This document shows positions 1-8,749 of a stretch of 64,000 nt of DNA, piece after piece (the stretch's first letter is position 1; each line of letters starts with the position of its first letter). The notes beneath the pieces were generated by a model. The model saw nothing but the letters and a program-made list of their open reading frames with translations. It was not told the origin of the DNA and did not search any database. The stretch is from Alphaproteobacteria bacterium. GTDB lineage: Bacteria > Pseudomonadota > Alphaproteobacteria > CAAHEQ01 > UBA3637. A program made the position numbers and the translations under genes. The DNA lies in the NCBI GenBank assembly GCA_017647405.1, contig JAGCKR010000062.1:1-64000 (forward strand), read 5' to 3'.

Positions 1-56
1 TCTGTGCAACATCCGGATAACGCCATTAATCCCAATATTAGTATGATTTTTTTCAT
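1..56 (-). CDS. Lipoprotein N-terminus (gene runs off window)
   Basis: An ATG at 56-54 on the minus strand opens MKKIILILGLMALSGCCT, a complete bacterial lipoprotein signal peptide: two Lys, a hydrophobic core and the lipobox L-S-G-C. The rest of the gene lies outside the window, so the mature function cannot be named. A G-rich stretch about 10 bases upstream may serve as ribosome binding site. A strong terminator hairpin lies 43 bases upstream at the end of a folded RNA, so this gene could be read from its own promoter (a TATAAT lies just upstream) or by read-through from that RNA. Confidence 0.75.
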   Translation of the reverse strand, partial: MKKIILILGLMALSGCCT

Positions 57-98
57 ATTCAAACATCCCCCATTATATTTTGTTATCCCATAACAAAA

Positions 99-119
99 CC
101 CACCTATTTAAAAGGTGGG
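99..119 (-). terminator. Intrinsic terminator of the structured RNA
   Basis: A 6-bp stem (CCCACC at 99-104, GGTGGG at 114-119) is followed on the minus strand by TTTTGTT. It closes the transcript that contains the structured RNA at 120-310. Confidence 0.6.
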
Positions 120-310
120 CGGACGTTAGAAAACCGTATCACAGAAAACGGCTCGACTTATTTGGCGAGGCCTTATTCGTCGACATCCGTCCATGGCCGG
201 AGCCGACATAATATTTAAAGTCGCAGTCATTCGACTTCTGTGATATGGGGTTTCTACGCCCCAGATAAACCGCTTCTTTGGTTTATCCTTCAATAGGCTA
301 TCATATCTTT
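99..310 (-). ncRNA. Candidate structured RNA, unidentified
   Basis: Read on the minus strand this stretch folds in an ordered way: hairpin 1 (280-287 with 264-271, 8 perfect bp), hairpin 2 (259-262 with 247-250), then a 10-bp perfect long-range stem (236-245 with 137-146) that encloses three hairpins (AAGTCG/CGACTT at 232-237/218-223; a GTCG-TCCG/CGGA-CGAC hairpin; a CTCG/CGAG hairpin), and finally a terminator at 99-119. It does not match the tmRNA, RNase P, SRP or cobalamin-riboswitch landmarks I know; 6S RNA cannot be excluded. It could be a free RNA or the leader of the lipoprotein gene at 1-56. A 65-aa reading frame over the same bases is probably incidental. Confidence 0.5.
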
Positions 311-486
311 TTTTTCTTTGCAAGCCATTTTTTTCTCTTCAACTCCCCCTCCACAAAACCACACGCCCCCGCGCACAACCGCCCCCCATCCATTTTGATA
401 CTCAACCGCACGCCCCTTTTGCCAAAGGCCCCTCAAAATGTTATCTTTTACGCAAAAAAAAAATGATGTCATCGATATAAAAAAAA
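311..486. other. Spacer with a G-rich minus strand
   Basis: No convincing gene. The minus strand of 345-430 is strikingly G-rich for this AT-rich region, with several runs of four to six G. It lies directly upstream of the structured RNA and may belong to its promoter or 5' part. Short frames on both strands lack a ribosome site and look like chance. Confidence 0.4.
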
Positions 487-507
487 GGGCGGACTTTTCA
501 TCCGCCT
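487..507. terminator. Bidirectional terminator
   Basis: GGCGGA (488-493) pairs with TCCGCC (501-506), with T runs on both sides, so it can stop transcription in both directions. On the minus strand it ends the ANK gene at 564-1139. Confidence 0.75.
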
Positions 508-563
508 TTTTATTTTGTATCCGTTCGTTGCAATTTTAAAAAATTTGCTTTTACGTTTAAAAC

Positions 564-1139
564 TTAGTCCATTTCTTTGGCTTTACCTTCTGCAATGCGT
601 TTTAAATTCCTCAAAACGGATCTGGCCGTATTAAATTCGGCGCTTTGCTCATTCCCCATCCACATTCTATCTCTTGAACTGCTGACATATTCAGCCGATG
701 TCATCACTTCTGATAAAGCATAAAGACCAATAATCGTTCGGCGATGGTTCACGCTTGATTCCAAAGACATCAACATTGCATGATCCTTCATATTTCCATA
801 ATAAGCAGCCAAACAAGAAGGTGTCATCCCGTTACTATCCATCACAAAAGGATTCAATTTCTTTTGATAGGTGGCAATCATAAAAGGAACATCTAAAACA
901 TGCGTATAATCACCGGATTTTCTGCCCTCTTCCGAAAGAGCGCGCACTGCTTCATTTGAAACAACATAGTGAAGCAACGTATTTCCCTTATTATCTTTTG
1001 AATTAATATCAATTCCTTCAGAAATCAACTCTTTAATAGCTGGAACAAACCCTTCTGTTTTCAAAACATCCGCTGAGGCAGATAACCCCAACTGCTCCAC
1101 ATAATATGTATAATAATCTTTTTTTTCACTTAATAACAT
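564..1139 (-). CDS. Short ankyrin-repeat protein
   Basis: A 191-aa protein with two recognisable ankyrin repeats: one around residues 42-65 (DINSKDNKGNTLLHYVV) and a degenerate one around 97-125 (DSNGMTPSCLAAYYGNM). The C-terminal third is helical and charged, without repeats. ANK repeats bind partner proteins; no catalytic motif is visible. It is its own transcription unit: a near-consensus promoter lies upstream, AAGGAGG sits 7 bases before the ATG, and terminators flank it. It stands apart from the main ANK array, which ends 136 bp upstream of it. Confidence 0.85.
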   Translation of the reverse strand: MLLSEKKDYYTYYVEQLGLSASADVLKTEGFVPAIKELISEGIDINSKDNKGNTLLHYVVSNEAVRALSEEGRKSGDYTHVLDVPFMIATYQKKLNPFVMDSNGMTPSCLAAYYGNMKDHAMLMSLESSVNHRRTIIGLYALSEVMTSAEYVSSSRDRMWMGNEQSAEFNTARSVLRNLKRIAEGKAKEMD

Positions 1140-1169
1140 TATATCCTCCTTAAAATTAAAAACTGGAGC

Positions 1170-1198
1170 ATTTTATCACACCTTTATTATTTTGTCAA
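1170..1198 (-). promoter_or_regulatory. Promoter of the short ANK gene
   Basis: TTGACA (1193-1198) and TAAAAT (1170-1175) are 17 bp apart on the minus strand, with TG just before the -10. This is the best promoter near the ANK array. Confidence 0.8.
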
Positions 1199-1230
1199 TT
1201 TATTTTTACACAATATAAAAAATATAAAAA

Positions 1231-1255
1231 AAGAGCCTCTAAAAAAGAAGCTCTT
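1231..1255 (-). terminator. Terminator ending the ANK array
   Basis: AAGAGC/GCTCTT stem (1231-1236 with 1250-1255) followed on the minus strand by a run of seven T. It lies 20 bp after the last array gene. Confidence 0.75.
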
Positions 1256-1274
1256 TTCTCTTAAAAAGAAAAAC

Positions 1275-2066
1275 TTAAAATTTCAATCTTTCTTTTGGAT
1301 TTAACATTTTATACATCACATAAAGCGGAGATTTCTCCAAATCGCCACCCACTTTTTGGGCAACCGGTTTTGTTTTTGCTTCCAATACATTGACCAATAA
1401 ATCAACCATTTTTGCATCATTTCTTTCATAAGCCAACATCAAAGCTGTTTTGCCTTCTTTATCTGCAAGGTTCACATCAGCCCCAGATCTGTTTAAAGAA
1501 GCAACCAAGCTCAAATCTTTATTCAAAACAGCAAGCATCATCGGCGTTTGCCCTTTATGATCAGCTTTATTCACATCAGCACCCTTTTCAAGCAAAGCAT
1601 TTGTGATAACTTTACTTTGATTTTGAACAGCGCGCATCAATGGTGTTTCGCCCCAAACATTGGCTTGATCTTTATCGGCACCTTCATTTAAAAAGCGATT
1701 GGCCAACACCAAATTATTTCTTAAAACCGCAACCATTAACGGTGTTTTCCCATGATTATCGGCTTGATTGATATTTGCCCCACGATCAAGCAACACTTCA
1801 ATCACATCTCTGTGATTATTTTCACTGGCGTTTAACAGAGCCGTTTCACCGGTGACGGCTTTATGATTCACATCGGCCCCCATTCCCAACAAATATTCCG
1901 TCATGCGCTTATCGCCTCTTTCAGCAGCGCGAATTAATGCTGTTACGCCTAACTCATCTTTGGCATCAACATCCACTTCCTTTTGGCGCACCATGGCTTC
2001 AACGGTTGTGAAATCCCCGCGTTGAGCGGCCTGTAAATAATATTCTTCTTGAGTCATTTGTCCCAT
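1275..2066 (-). CDS. Ankyrin-repeat protein, six repeats
   Basis: A 263-aa ANK protein: an N-terminal capping helix pair, then six consecutive repeats with the GxTxLM signature (for example HGKTPLMVAV, WGETPLMRAV, EGKTALMLAY). I chose the ATG at 2066 (MGQMTQEEYY) because AAGGAG lies 6 bases before it; a longer frame to 2090 has no such site. The tail (PLYVMYKMLNPKERLKF) matches the tail of the upstream neighbour (PLVLMYQKVLELKQERFLKP) but stops where the neighbour continues into its Pro-aliphatic segment, so this copy may have lost its last residues. Last gene of the array. Confidence 0.9.
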   Translation of the reverse strand: MGQMTQEEYYLQAAQRGDFTTVEAMVRQKEVDVDAKDELGVTALIRAAERGDKRMTEYLLGMGADVNHKAVTGETALLNASENNHRDVIEVLLDRGANINQADNHGKTPLMVAVLRNNLVLANRFLNEGADKDQANVWGETPLMRAVQNQSKVITNALLEKGADVNKADHKGQTPMMLAVLNKDLSLVASLNRSGADVNLADKEGKTALMLAYERNDAKMVDLLVNVLEAKTKPVAQKVGGDLEKSPLYVMYKMLNPKERLKF

Positions 2067-2086
2067 TTTTATCTCCTTAAAAAAAA

Positions 2087-2866
2087 TCAATCTTTCGAGC
2101 GTCCGCCTTTTTCATTGCGGCGCTTGATGACTTGTTGAACAATATGAATGGGCTTTAAAAACCTTTCTTGCTTCAATTCCAATACTTTTTGATACATTAA
2201 AACAAGCGGATCTTTCAAAAGCTCTTCCTCTAAATATTGTTCTACGCCTTTTTTATTTTCGCTGTCAAGATGAATTTTTGCCCCGGCCGACAAAAGAAGG
2301 TTAAAAACATCTAAATTTTTTGCTTGAAAGGCATAATAAAGTGGCGTTTTTCCTTCCCCATCCTCTTTATTCACCTCGGCTTTATAAGCTTCCACCAAAA
2401 GTTTTGTATTCTCAAAATGATTATTTTTCACGGCATAATGAAGCGGTGTTACCCCCTTTTTATCCGGCAAATTAACATCGGCACCAAACTTAATCAACTG
2501 ATTGATAAAATAGCTTTTATTTTCTTTCATCGCATAAATAAGTGGGGTCACGCCACTTATCTTATGATGAAAGTTTAAAACAGCCCCTTTTTCTATTAAA
2601 AGCGCCAACGCCCCTAAATTTTCTTTATCAATGCAATGAAAAATGGGATTTTTTCCATACTTATTCTGCGTATTTATCTTGGCGCCCATCTCAATCAATA
2701 ATTTTAACGGACGGATATTATACCCAACACCAATCGCCGTTAAAATCGGCATTTCGCCAAAAAAACCTTCAAAATTAACATCCACCGCCTTTTTTTCAAT
2801 CAAATATTTTATTTTTTTATCCTCGCCCTTGTTAATGGCGTCTAATAATTTATCTTCATAACTCAT
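2087..2866 (-). CDS. Ankyrin-repeat protein, five repeats
   Basis: A 259-aa ANK protein with a capping region and about five repeats (SGVTPLIYAM, KGVTPLHYAV, EGKTPLYYAF among them). After the last repeat the chain becomes basic: LKPIHIVQQVIKRRNEKGG and the end RSKD. This is the Pro-aliphatic plus basic tail seen in many proteins of this window. It starts 5 bp after the upstream stop, with only a weak purine-rich site, which suggests translational coupling. Confidence 0.9.
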   Translation of the reverse strand: MSYEDKLLDAINKGEDKKIKYLIEKKAVDVNFEGFFGEMPILTAIGVGYNIRPLKLLIEMGAKINTQNKYGKNPIFHCIDKENLGALALLIEKGAVLNFHHKISGVTPLIYAMKENKSYFINQLIKFGADVNLPDKKGVTPLHYAVKNNHFENTKLLVEAYKAEVNKEDGEGKTPLYYAFQAKNLDVFNLLLSAGAKIHLDSENKKGVEQYLEEELLKDPLVLMYQKVLELKQERFLKPIHIVQQVIKRRNEKGGRSKD

Positions 2867-2871
2867 TACTT

Positions 2872-4191
2872 TTATTCTTTCACATATTCCTTTGATTTTT
2901 TTAATAAAATCTTTTGATTATTAATCACAATCGGTATTATTGTTTCGCTTTTACAAGAGTCTAAAATCGAAATAATTTCTTTATTTTTCCCCCTTTTGGC
3001 AAGCATCAAAGCCGTGTCATAATTATTATCCCTGATTTCCAAAGAAGCGCCTTTTTCTATCAAAAACTCAACCATTTCTTCTTGCCCGTTTAAAACCGCC
3101 AACATCAATGCCGTTTGCCCTTTTCGATTACGATAATCTATGTCAGCCCCTGAGTTCACAAGAATATCTGCAACCTCTTTTGATCTAAAAACAGAAGCCG
3201 TCATTAAAGGTGTCCTCTCTAAAAAACCACTCTTAAATGAAGACTCTTCCCCATTAACCGAACAAGAAACAACATCTTCATAAGCCCCGTTTTGAAGCAA
3301 TAACTTTGCCATTTTTGTTAAATTAAATTTAGCTGCCAAATGAAGTGGTGTTAATCCCAAGTGATTGCGATTATTCACACTGGCTCCCTCCTCAATTAAA
3401 AAAGAAGCTGTTTTTTCATGACCCATGATGACGGCAACTGACAGTGGCTCCATATCAAAAAGATGCTTTTTCCGGTTTGCATTTAAAATATCAATCCCTT
3501 TTTCTTTCAGCCATTTTAAAAGCTCAACATCATCTTTTTTTATCGCTTCAATTACAAGTTTTCTCTCTGATTTTTTTAAAACATCTTGAAGCCTTACCCC
3601 TTGTTTTAAAATCCGTCTGGTTATAATCTTTTTAATACCTGAAAAACCATATCTTCCCTCTACAAACAAATCCCAAAATGAAAGAGAAATCGGCTTATTT
3701 TTATCTTCCAAATGAAAAGCAAGCTTAAAATTCTTATTTGAAACGGCTTTAAAAATTGCTCGTCGAACAGCGCCTGCTGATGATTTTTGAAATAAAAGAT
3801 CAACCATTTCTTGATTATTTTCCTCAGCCGCCAATTCAAGAGCCGATAAACCGTTTTCTATTTCCTGAGGCACTTTTTTCTTTAAAAAATATTCCGCCAA
3901 GTCTTTATGTCCCCACAAAACTGCGGCCATTAACATATTGATTTGTTTAAATTGAGAAGGAGCAATCGGCATTTTTCCAACAATCGGATGCAAAGGATCA
4001 ATTTCTTTTGAAAGCAAATCAAACCGAGCTTCACCTTTTTTATTTCCCACTTTTTTTATCTCAATTTCCAACTTTAACAAAGAAGGATTTTTTGCCACTT
4101 GCTGTTTCACAGCTTCAAAATCGCCTTCTTTTAATACAGTTAAAAATTCATCTATTTGACTTTTATCTGGTTCATTCTTCATCGTTCGCAC
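2872..4191 (-). CDS. Ankyrin-repeat protein, about seven repeats
   Basis: About 439 aa. Two N-terminal repeats (residues ~85-150), a non-repeat middle of ~100 residues, then five ANK repeats (LGLTPLHLAAKF, ERTPLMTASVF, KGQTALMLAVLN and others). The tail TIIPIVINNQKILLKKSKE ends YVKE and fits the shared C-terminal pattern. The start is uncertain: GTG at 4191 has AAAGGA 7 bases before it and is preferred; TTG at 4194 and ATG at 4182 are alternatives. It follows the upstream stop almost without gap, and the ribosome site lies inside the last codons of that gene. Confidence 0.88.
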   Translation of the reverse strand: MRTMKNEPDKSQIDEFLTVLKEGDFEAVKQQVAKNPSLLKLEIEIKKVGNKKGEARFDLLSKEIDPLHPIVGKMPIAPSQFKQINMLMAAVLWGHKDLAEYFLKKKVPQEIENGLSALELAAEENNQEMVDLLFQKSSAGAVRRAIFKAVSNKNFKLAFHLEDKNKPISLSFWDLFVEGRYGFSGIKKIITRRILKQGVRLQDVLKKSERKLVIEAIKKDDVELLKWLKEKGIDILNANRKKHLFDMEPLSVAVIMGHEKTASFLIEEGASVNNRNHLGLTPLHLAAKFNLTKMAKLLLQNGAYEDVVSCSVNGEESSFKSGFLERTPLMTASVFRSKEVADILVNSGADIDYRNRKGQTALMLAVLNGQEEMVEFLIEKGASLEIRDNNYDTALMLAKRGKNKEIISILDSCKSETIIPIVINNQKILLKKSKEYVKE

Positions 4192-4194
4192 CAA

Positions 4195-5541
4195 TTAATC
4201 CTTTTGTCTTTCTTCATTTGACTTTGGTTCTTTTTGATTCTTTTTATGCGCACAAACCTTAAAATACTCAGAAAGTACACCATCTGCCACAGAATAACTG
4301 TTCTGTTGATCAAACAAAAGCGTTCCGCTTGAAACCGTTTGTGTCGGCTCATTTTTTGGCATATCAATCTTTTGAGCAGCAACTATATGCTTTTTATTCG
4401 GGTCATATTTTTCAATCAATTTGATATCAAACGGACTATTTTTTTGCGCAACCTCATAAATCTTTTCCCAATCAAGCGCTTTCTTTTCCGTATCGCTCAT
4501 CTCTTTTAAAATTTTATCAAGCTGTTTTAAATTTTTATGGTAAATCGCATGGGTAACAATATTTTCTTTTTCAAGATATGCCACGTGTTTTGGCATTACG
4601 GGGCACTTTTTATGGTAAAGATGATACATCCACTCTGTGTTATTTTCAAAAACGGCATTTTCAAATAACATCGCTTGTTCTTTTTGGTTTGAATACGCAA
4701 ACAATAAATCAAGCATTTCTTTATTTGACGCTTTAATCCCCCGCATTTGATATCCCACAAAAGTTCCATCCGAATAAAGAGGCGCCTTTGCTTCTAACAA
4801 GACTTTCACCATTTTCACCTCTCCGGAGGAAACGGCATTATGAAGAGCATAATTTTTTGCCCAAAAAGCTTTTTCTTTTTTGCTATCTCCTTGATGTCTT
4901 TTTTGAAACTCATTTAAAATCAATGATAAAATCTCGGCATTGGCATAATTTGAGGCAAATGTGGCCGGATGCGAATGATTATTTTCCTTAAAAAGGCAAG
5001 CCCCTTTTTCAAGTAAAAACTTAACCATTTTTTCTTGTTTTTCTCTAATGGCAAATAAAAGCGGATAAACTTTATTCCAATCAAAAAAACCGTTATTTTT
5101 TAATTTAGCCCCTTTTTGAATTAAAAAATCCGCCACTTCAACACTCCCGCTAGAAGCGGCAATTTCCAATAATGTTTTTCCCTGCTTATTTTTTAAGTTA
5201 ACTTTTCCCGTTTTGCCGATAAAGACTTGCACTTTCTTTAAATCATTTTTTATAACATGCTCAAAAATATCTTTTTTATCATATTGATTCATCAATTTTT
5301 GAATTTTTTCCAAATCCGAGTCATAAATGGCTAAACATAAATCTGTTTCTTGCTTTTTTGATAAGCGAGTTACATCCATTTTTATATTAAGATCAATAAA
5401 ATAATTGATAACTTGAAGCGTTTTTTCAGCTTCATCAAGAAAAACACCCCCTGTTTCAAAGGCTTTTATCATTTTTTTTACTTCAGTATAATCCCCTGTT
5501 ACAAGAGCCTCTATCAATATTTTACCTGCATCAGTTTGCAT
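4195..5541 (-). CDS. Ankyrin-repeat protein
   Basis: A 448-aa protein. Residues 1-110 are helical and not ANK-like; five or six divergent repeats follow (QGKTLLEIAASSGSVEVADF, YPLLFAIREKQEKMVKFLL, ALHNAVSSGEVKMVKVLL). The last 70 residues leave the repeat pattern and end in a charged stretch (SNEERQKD). AAAGGA lies 7 bases before the ATG. Its last codons supply the ribosome site of the next gene. Confidence 0.88.
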   Translation of the reverse strand: MQTDAGKILIEALVTGDYTEVKKMIKAFETGGVFLDEAEKTLQVINYFIDLNIKMDVTRLSKKQETDLCLAIYDSDLEKIQKLMNQYDKKDIFEHVIKNDLKKVQVFIGKTGKVNLKNKQGKTLLEIAASSGSVEVADFLIQKGAKLKNNGFFDWNKVYPLLFAIREKQEKMVKFLLEKGACLFKENNHSHPATFASNYANAEILSLILNEFQKRHQGDSKKEKAFWAKNYALHNAVSSGEVKMVKVLLEAKAPLYSDGTFVGYQMRGIKASNKEMLDLLFAYSNQKEQAMLFENAVFENNTEWMYHLYHKKCPVMPKHVAYLEKENIVTHAIYHKNLKQLDKILKEMSDTEKKALDWEKIYEVAQKNSPFDIKLIEKYDPNKKHIVAAQKIDMPKNEPTQTVSSGTLLFDQQNSYSVADGVLSEYFKVCAHKKNQKEPKSNEERQKD

Positions 5542-5553
5542 ATCTATTTCCTT

Positions 5554-7158
5554 TCATTCCTCTTTTATCTTTTGAATATCTTGTTTGTTCAACTGAACAG
5601 CCTTTATGTTTTTCAAATTTTTGATAATTAATTTCGAGTCCAAGCCACTTTCTAATTCTTCCGCTTGTTTTGTCACATTTAATTGCAAGCGCACAATTTC
5701 CCTTATCTTCTTTGCCGTTTGAAAATCCCCTTGTTGCATGGCTAAATTATAAGCATCAAGGCCTTTTTTATTTTTGATGAACACATCTGCCCCATAATTT
5801 AGCAATATCGTTGCTCCTTCTTTCCAACGATACTGAATCGCTGTCATCAATGCCGTATTTCCCTCGTTATTTTGATGATTGATATCTGCCTCATCATCCA
5901 ATAATCTGATCAAAAAGGGTTCATAATAACGGGCACGAATCGGTGACTTTTGAATGGTATAAAAAAGCGCCGTTCGCCCTTCAAAATCTGCAATGTTCAC
6001 ATCTGCAAAGTTACCCATCAATTCATCAAAAACATCTTCTCTTCTCCAATCAACTGCCACCATTAAAGGCGTTTTCCCGTTTGAATCTTGTTTATCATAA
6101 TCAATCCCATTTCGGATCAAGAAAAGAGCTGTTTTGTTACCATGCTTAATTAAACGGGTTAAATAATTTTCTTTCATATGTAAAAAGCTCTCTTTTAGGA
6201 GGCCTCTTTCCTTTAAAACTTGAAAAAAGGTTGGTTTTGAACAACCAAACAACGCCCAAGCAATCAAGTTGTTCGCATTCATATCCATTGCCAAAAAATC
6301 AGCCCCCATATCAAGCGCAAAATGAATATCTCTATGAGCGTCAGACCGGATAATTTTTGCTAACGGCAAAGAGCCTTTTTCATCAAGCGCATTCAAATCT
6401 AAAAGAGGGTCTTTTTTTAAAAGAGGCAACACCTTATCTAACCGTTGATAACAACAAACCGTTTCAATTAATTTTTGCTGGCGTTTTCCCCTTTCTTGCA
6501 AATAAGCTTTTTGAAAATCAACCCCGTCTTTTAAAATCACTTCCGCTTGTTTTTCAAAATCATTTTTTTGAAGCTTATTAAAGCAAGCTTTTAAATATTT
6601 ATTAAAAAATGAATGGTTAATGCCTTTTTCTAACAACCAGACAACAATTTCTTTCTTTCCATTCATAGCAGCCGTCATCATCGGGGCAGTCATTTTATTT
6701 TCAAAAAGAGAAGGTTTTAACCTTGCCCCAGCCTCATAAAGTTTTTGAACCAAATTTAAATTCCCGCTTTCAAGAGCCACATTCATAAAAATTTGAAGCT
6801 TTTCTTTTTTTGAAAACAATCGTTTCGGTTTTTGAAGATATTGAAGTGCTTTCCCCTCATCCAATCTTTGAATCCCCTGAACGGCGAGTTTCATCTCGTA
6901 AATATCTAACACATCTTTAACCCCACTCAAACTCCCCTGTTCAATCTGTTTTCTTAAAACAAATCCCCACGGCCCCAATAAAACCCTATCAATTTGAGGC
7001 ACCTGAGCGGTTTTAAAAAAAGAAGCAATATCAAGTTGATCGGGTAAAACTATTTTTTCCCGTGCTAAGGGGCTATTTTTGCCATCATCCCATTTGGCAA
7101 CCGCCTTTTGATAATCGCCTGTTTTAAATTCTCTTTCCAACCAATCAAATAATTCCAT
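5554..7158 (-). CDS. ANK protein of the LLGPW family, copy 1
   Basis: A 534-aa protein, first of three adjacent paralogues (this one, 7173-8729 and 8750-10297). All share an N-terminal domain of ~150 residues: a start like MELFDWLEREFKTGDY, a central LLGPWGFVL and a segment SKKEKLQIFMNVA. This domain is unknown to me. ANK repeats follow, among them APMMTAAMNGKKEIVVWLL, GKTPLMVAVDW and EGNTALMTAIQY, then KGLDAYNLAMQQG. The tail is Lys/Ile-rich and ends KIKEE. Confidence 0.9.
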   Translation of the reverse strand: MELFDWLEREFKTGDYQKAVAKWDDGKNSPLAREKIVLPDQLDIASFFKTAQVPQIDRVLLGPWGFVLRKQIEQGSLSGVKDVLDIYEMKLAVQGIQRLDEGKALQYLQKPKRLFSKKEKLQIFMNVALESGNLNLVQKLYEAGARLKPSLFENKMTAPMMTAAMNGKKEIVVWLLEKGINHSFFNKYLKACFNKLQKNDFEKQAEVILKDGVDFQKAYLQERGKRQQKLIETVCCYQRLDKVLPLLKKDPLLDLNALDEKGSLPLAKIIRSDAHRDIHFALDMGADFLAMDMNANNLIAWALFGCSKPTFFQVLKERGLLKESFLHMKENYLTRLIKHGNKTALFLIRNGIDYDKQDSNGKTPLMVAVDWRREDVFDELMGNFADVNIADFEGRTALFYTIQKSPIRARYYEPFLIRLLDDEADINHQNNEGNTALMTAIQYRWKEGATILLNYGADVFIKNKKGLDAYNLAMQQGDFQTAKKIREIVRLQLNVTKQAEELESGLDSKLIIKNLKNIKAVQLNKQDIQKIKEE

Positions 7159-7172
7159 TTTTACCCTTTACC

Positions 7173-8729
7173 TTAATTGCCGTTTTGATGTTGAAAAGCC
7201 GTTAAACCGGAACTTATTTTTCCTTTTGTCACCAATTGAGCCACCTGTCTTTTTTCAATTATTTTTTGACGCAAAACCGCTTTAATCTTTTGACCAGCCT
7301 TGGTATTCCCCACTTGCATCGCTATATTATAAGCATCCAACCCTTCCTTATTTTTAACAAATAAATCAGCCTGATTTTCAAGCAAAAAATCCACCGCGTC
7401 ATGATAATACCCTCTAATCGCCATCATCAACGGTGTTTCCCCGTTTTTATCTTGATGATCTAAATGAACGCCCTTATCAACCAAAACTTCCAAACAGCTT
7501 TTTTTCCTTTTTGAAAAAACAGGTGAAGAAGAATTAAATCGCCTCAATGCATAAAAAAGCGCCGTTCGTCCTTCAAAATCTTCCTCTTTCAACGAAACCT
7601 TTTTAACAAATAATTCCCCACAAACATCCATATCATTTTGAAAAGCAGCCATCATCAACGGCGTTTCGCCATTTTCCCCTTTTTCTTGCAACCCACACTC
7701 ATGCCGAATTAAAAGCCCCGCCCAAAATGATTCTTGTTCTTGAATTAATTTAAGTAAAAGCCCCTTTTTCCCATTTGCCACCAACTGATGCAACAGCCCT
7801 TTATCTTGAAAAAATTTTAAAAAATTGCGATCATTGGATTGAATCACGGCTTCTAATGGCGTTTGCCCAAACTGATCTTCCAAAACAAGCGAAACCCCCA
7901 AATCCAAAAGCGTTCTCACCATCAAAGAATCAAAACGCATAATATACCTATTCAAACTTGCAACCGCTTTTTCATAAACACTGATAAGCGGATTTTTCTT
8001 TAATAAATCAATCACTTCCGGAAATCGTCCCAAATAAGCATCCTCTTGCATTTTTTGAATAAGCTTTTCTTCTTGCTCTATTTTCTTTTCTTTAAAAAAG
8101 GCGCCATCCGATAAAATCAGAACTGTTTGAGCCTCCAAATCTTCATGAGAAACTTTTTGAAACTCTTTTTTCAAATGTTTATTTAAAAAAGAATGTGAAA
8201 CACCTTCTTTTAAAAGAAATTCAACAATCTCTTTCTTTCCATTCATAGCTGCTTGTATCATCGGAGCCGTTACTTTATCTTCAAAAAAGGAAGGTTTTAA
8301 CCTTGCCCCAGCCTCATAAAGTTTTTGAACCAAATCCAAATGACCAACTTTGCAAGCCTCATTCATAAAAATTTGAAGCTTTTCCTTTTTCGAAAAAAAA
8401 TGGGGCTCTTTTTCAAGATAGAGAAAAGCTTCTTTCTCATTTCCTTGTTTCATCTCTTGAACGGCATTTCTTAACTGATACACATCTAAAACATCCAAAA
8501 CACCATTCAAATCCCCTTTATCAATCATGCGCTTTAAAACAAAACACCACGGCCCCAACATCTTTCTTTTTAAAACGCCCACCCCGCCTGCAACAAAAAA
8601 GGAGGCCACTTTTATTTGACAAACCAACTCTTTGCGAGAGGTCATCTTTCTTTTGGGATCACTCTCCCACTCAGTAATGTTATAAGCACCCGTTTCAAAT
8701 TCTTTTTCTAAATAATCAGATAATTGCAT
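7173..8729 (-). CDS. ANK protein of the LLGPW family, copy 2
   Basis: About 518 aa from the ATG at 8729 (MQLSDYLEKEFETGAY). A longer frame to 8789 would overlap the upstream gene by 40 bp, and the chosen start aligns with copy 1. The N-terminal domain has MLGPWCFVL and SKKEKLQIFMNEA, followed by ANK repeats (FGQTPLEAVIQ, NGETPLMMAAFQ, EGRTALFYALRR, NGETPLMMAIRG). It ends AFQHQNGN, one of the Q-N-x-G termini. Confidence 0.9.
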   Translation of the reverse strand: MQLSDYLEKEFETGAYNITEWESDPKRKMTSRKELVCQIKVASFFVAGGVGVLKRKMLGPWCFVLKRMIDKGDLNGVLDVLDVYQLRNAVQEMKQGNEKEAFLYLEKEPHFFSKKEKLQIFMNEACKVGHLDLVQKLYEAGARLKPSFFEDKVTAPMIQAAMNGKKEIVEFLLKEGVSHSFLNKHLKKEFQKVSHEDLEAQTVLILSDGAFFKEKKIEQEEKLIQKMQEDAYLGRFPEVIDLLKKNPLISVYEKAVASLNRYIMRFDSLMVRTLLDLGVSLVLEDQFGQTPLEAVIQSNDRNFLKFFQDKGLLHQLVANGKKGLLLKLIQEQESFWAGLLIRHECGLQEKGENGETPLMMAAFQNDMDVCGELFVKKVSLKEEDFEGRTALFYALRRFNSSSPVFSKRKKSCLEVLVDKGVHLDHQDKNGETPLMMAIRGYYHDAVDFLLENQADLFVKNKEGLDAYNIAMQVGNTKAGQKIKAVLRQKIIEKRQVAQLVTKGKISSGLTAFQHQNGN

Positions 8730-8749
8730 TTCTTTAATCTTTACTTTAA

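Noticed and set aside
126-323. A 65-codon minus-strand frame
   Set aside because: It covers the candidate structured RNA; the stems are better explained by RNA pairing and there is no ribosome site.
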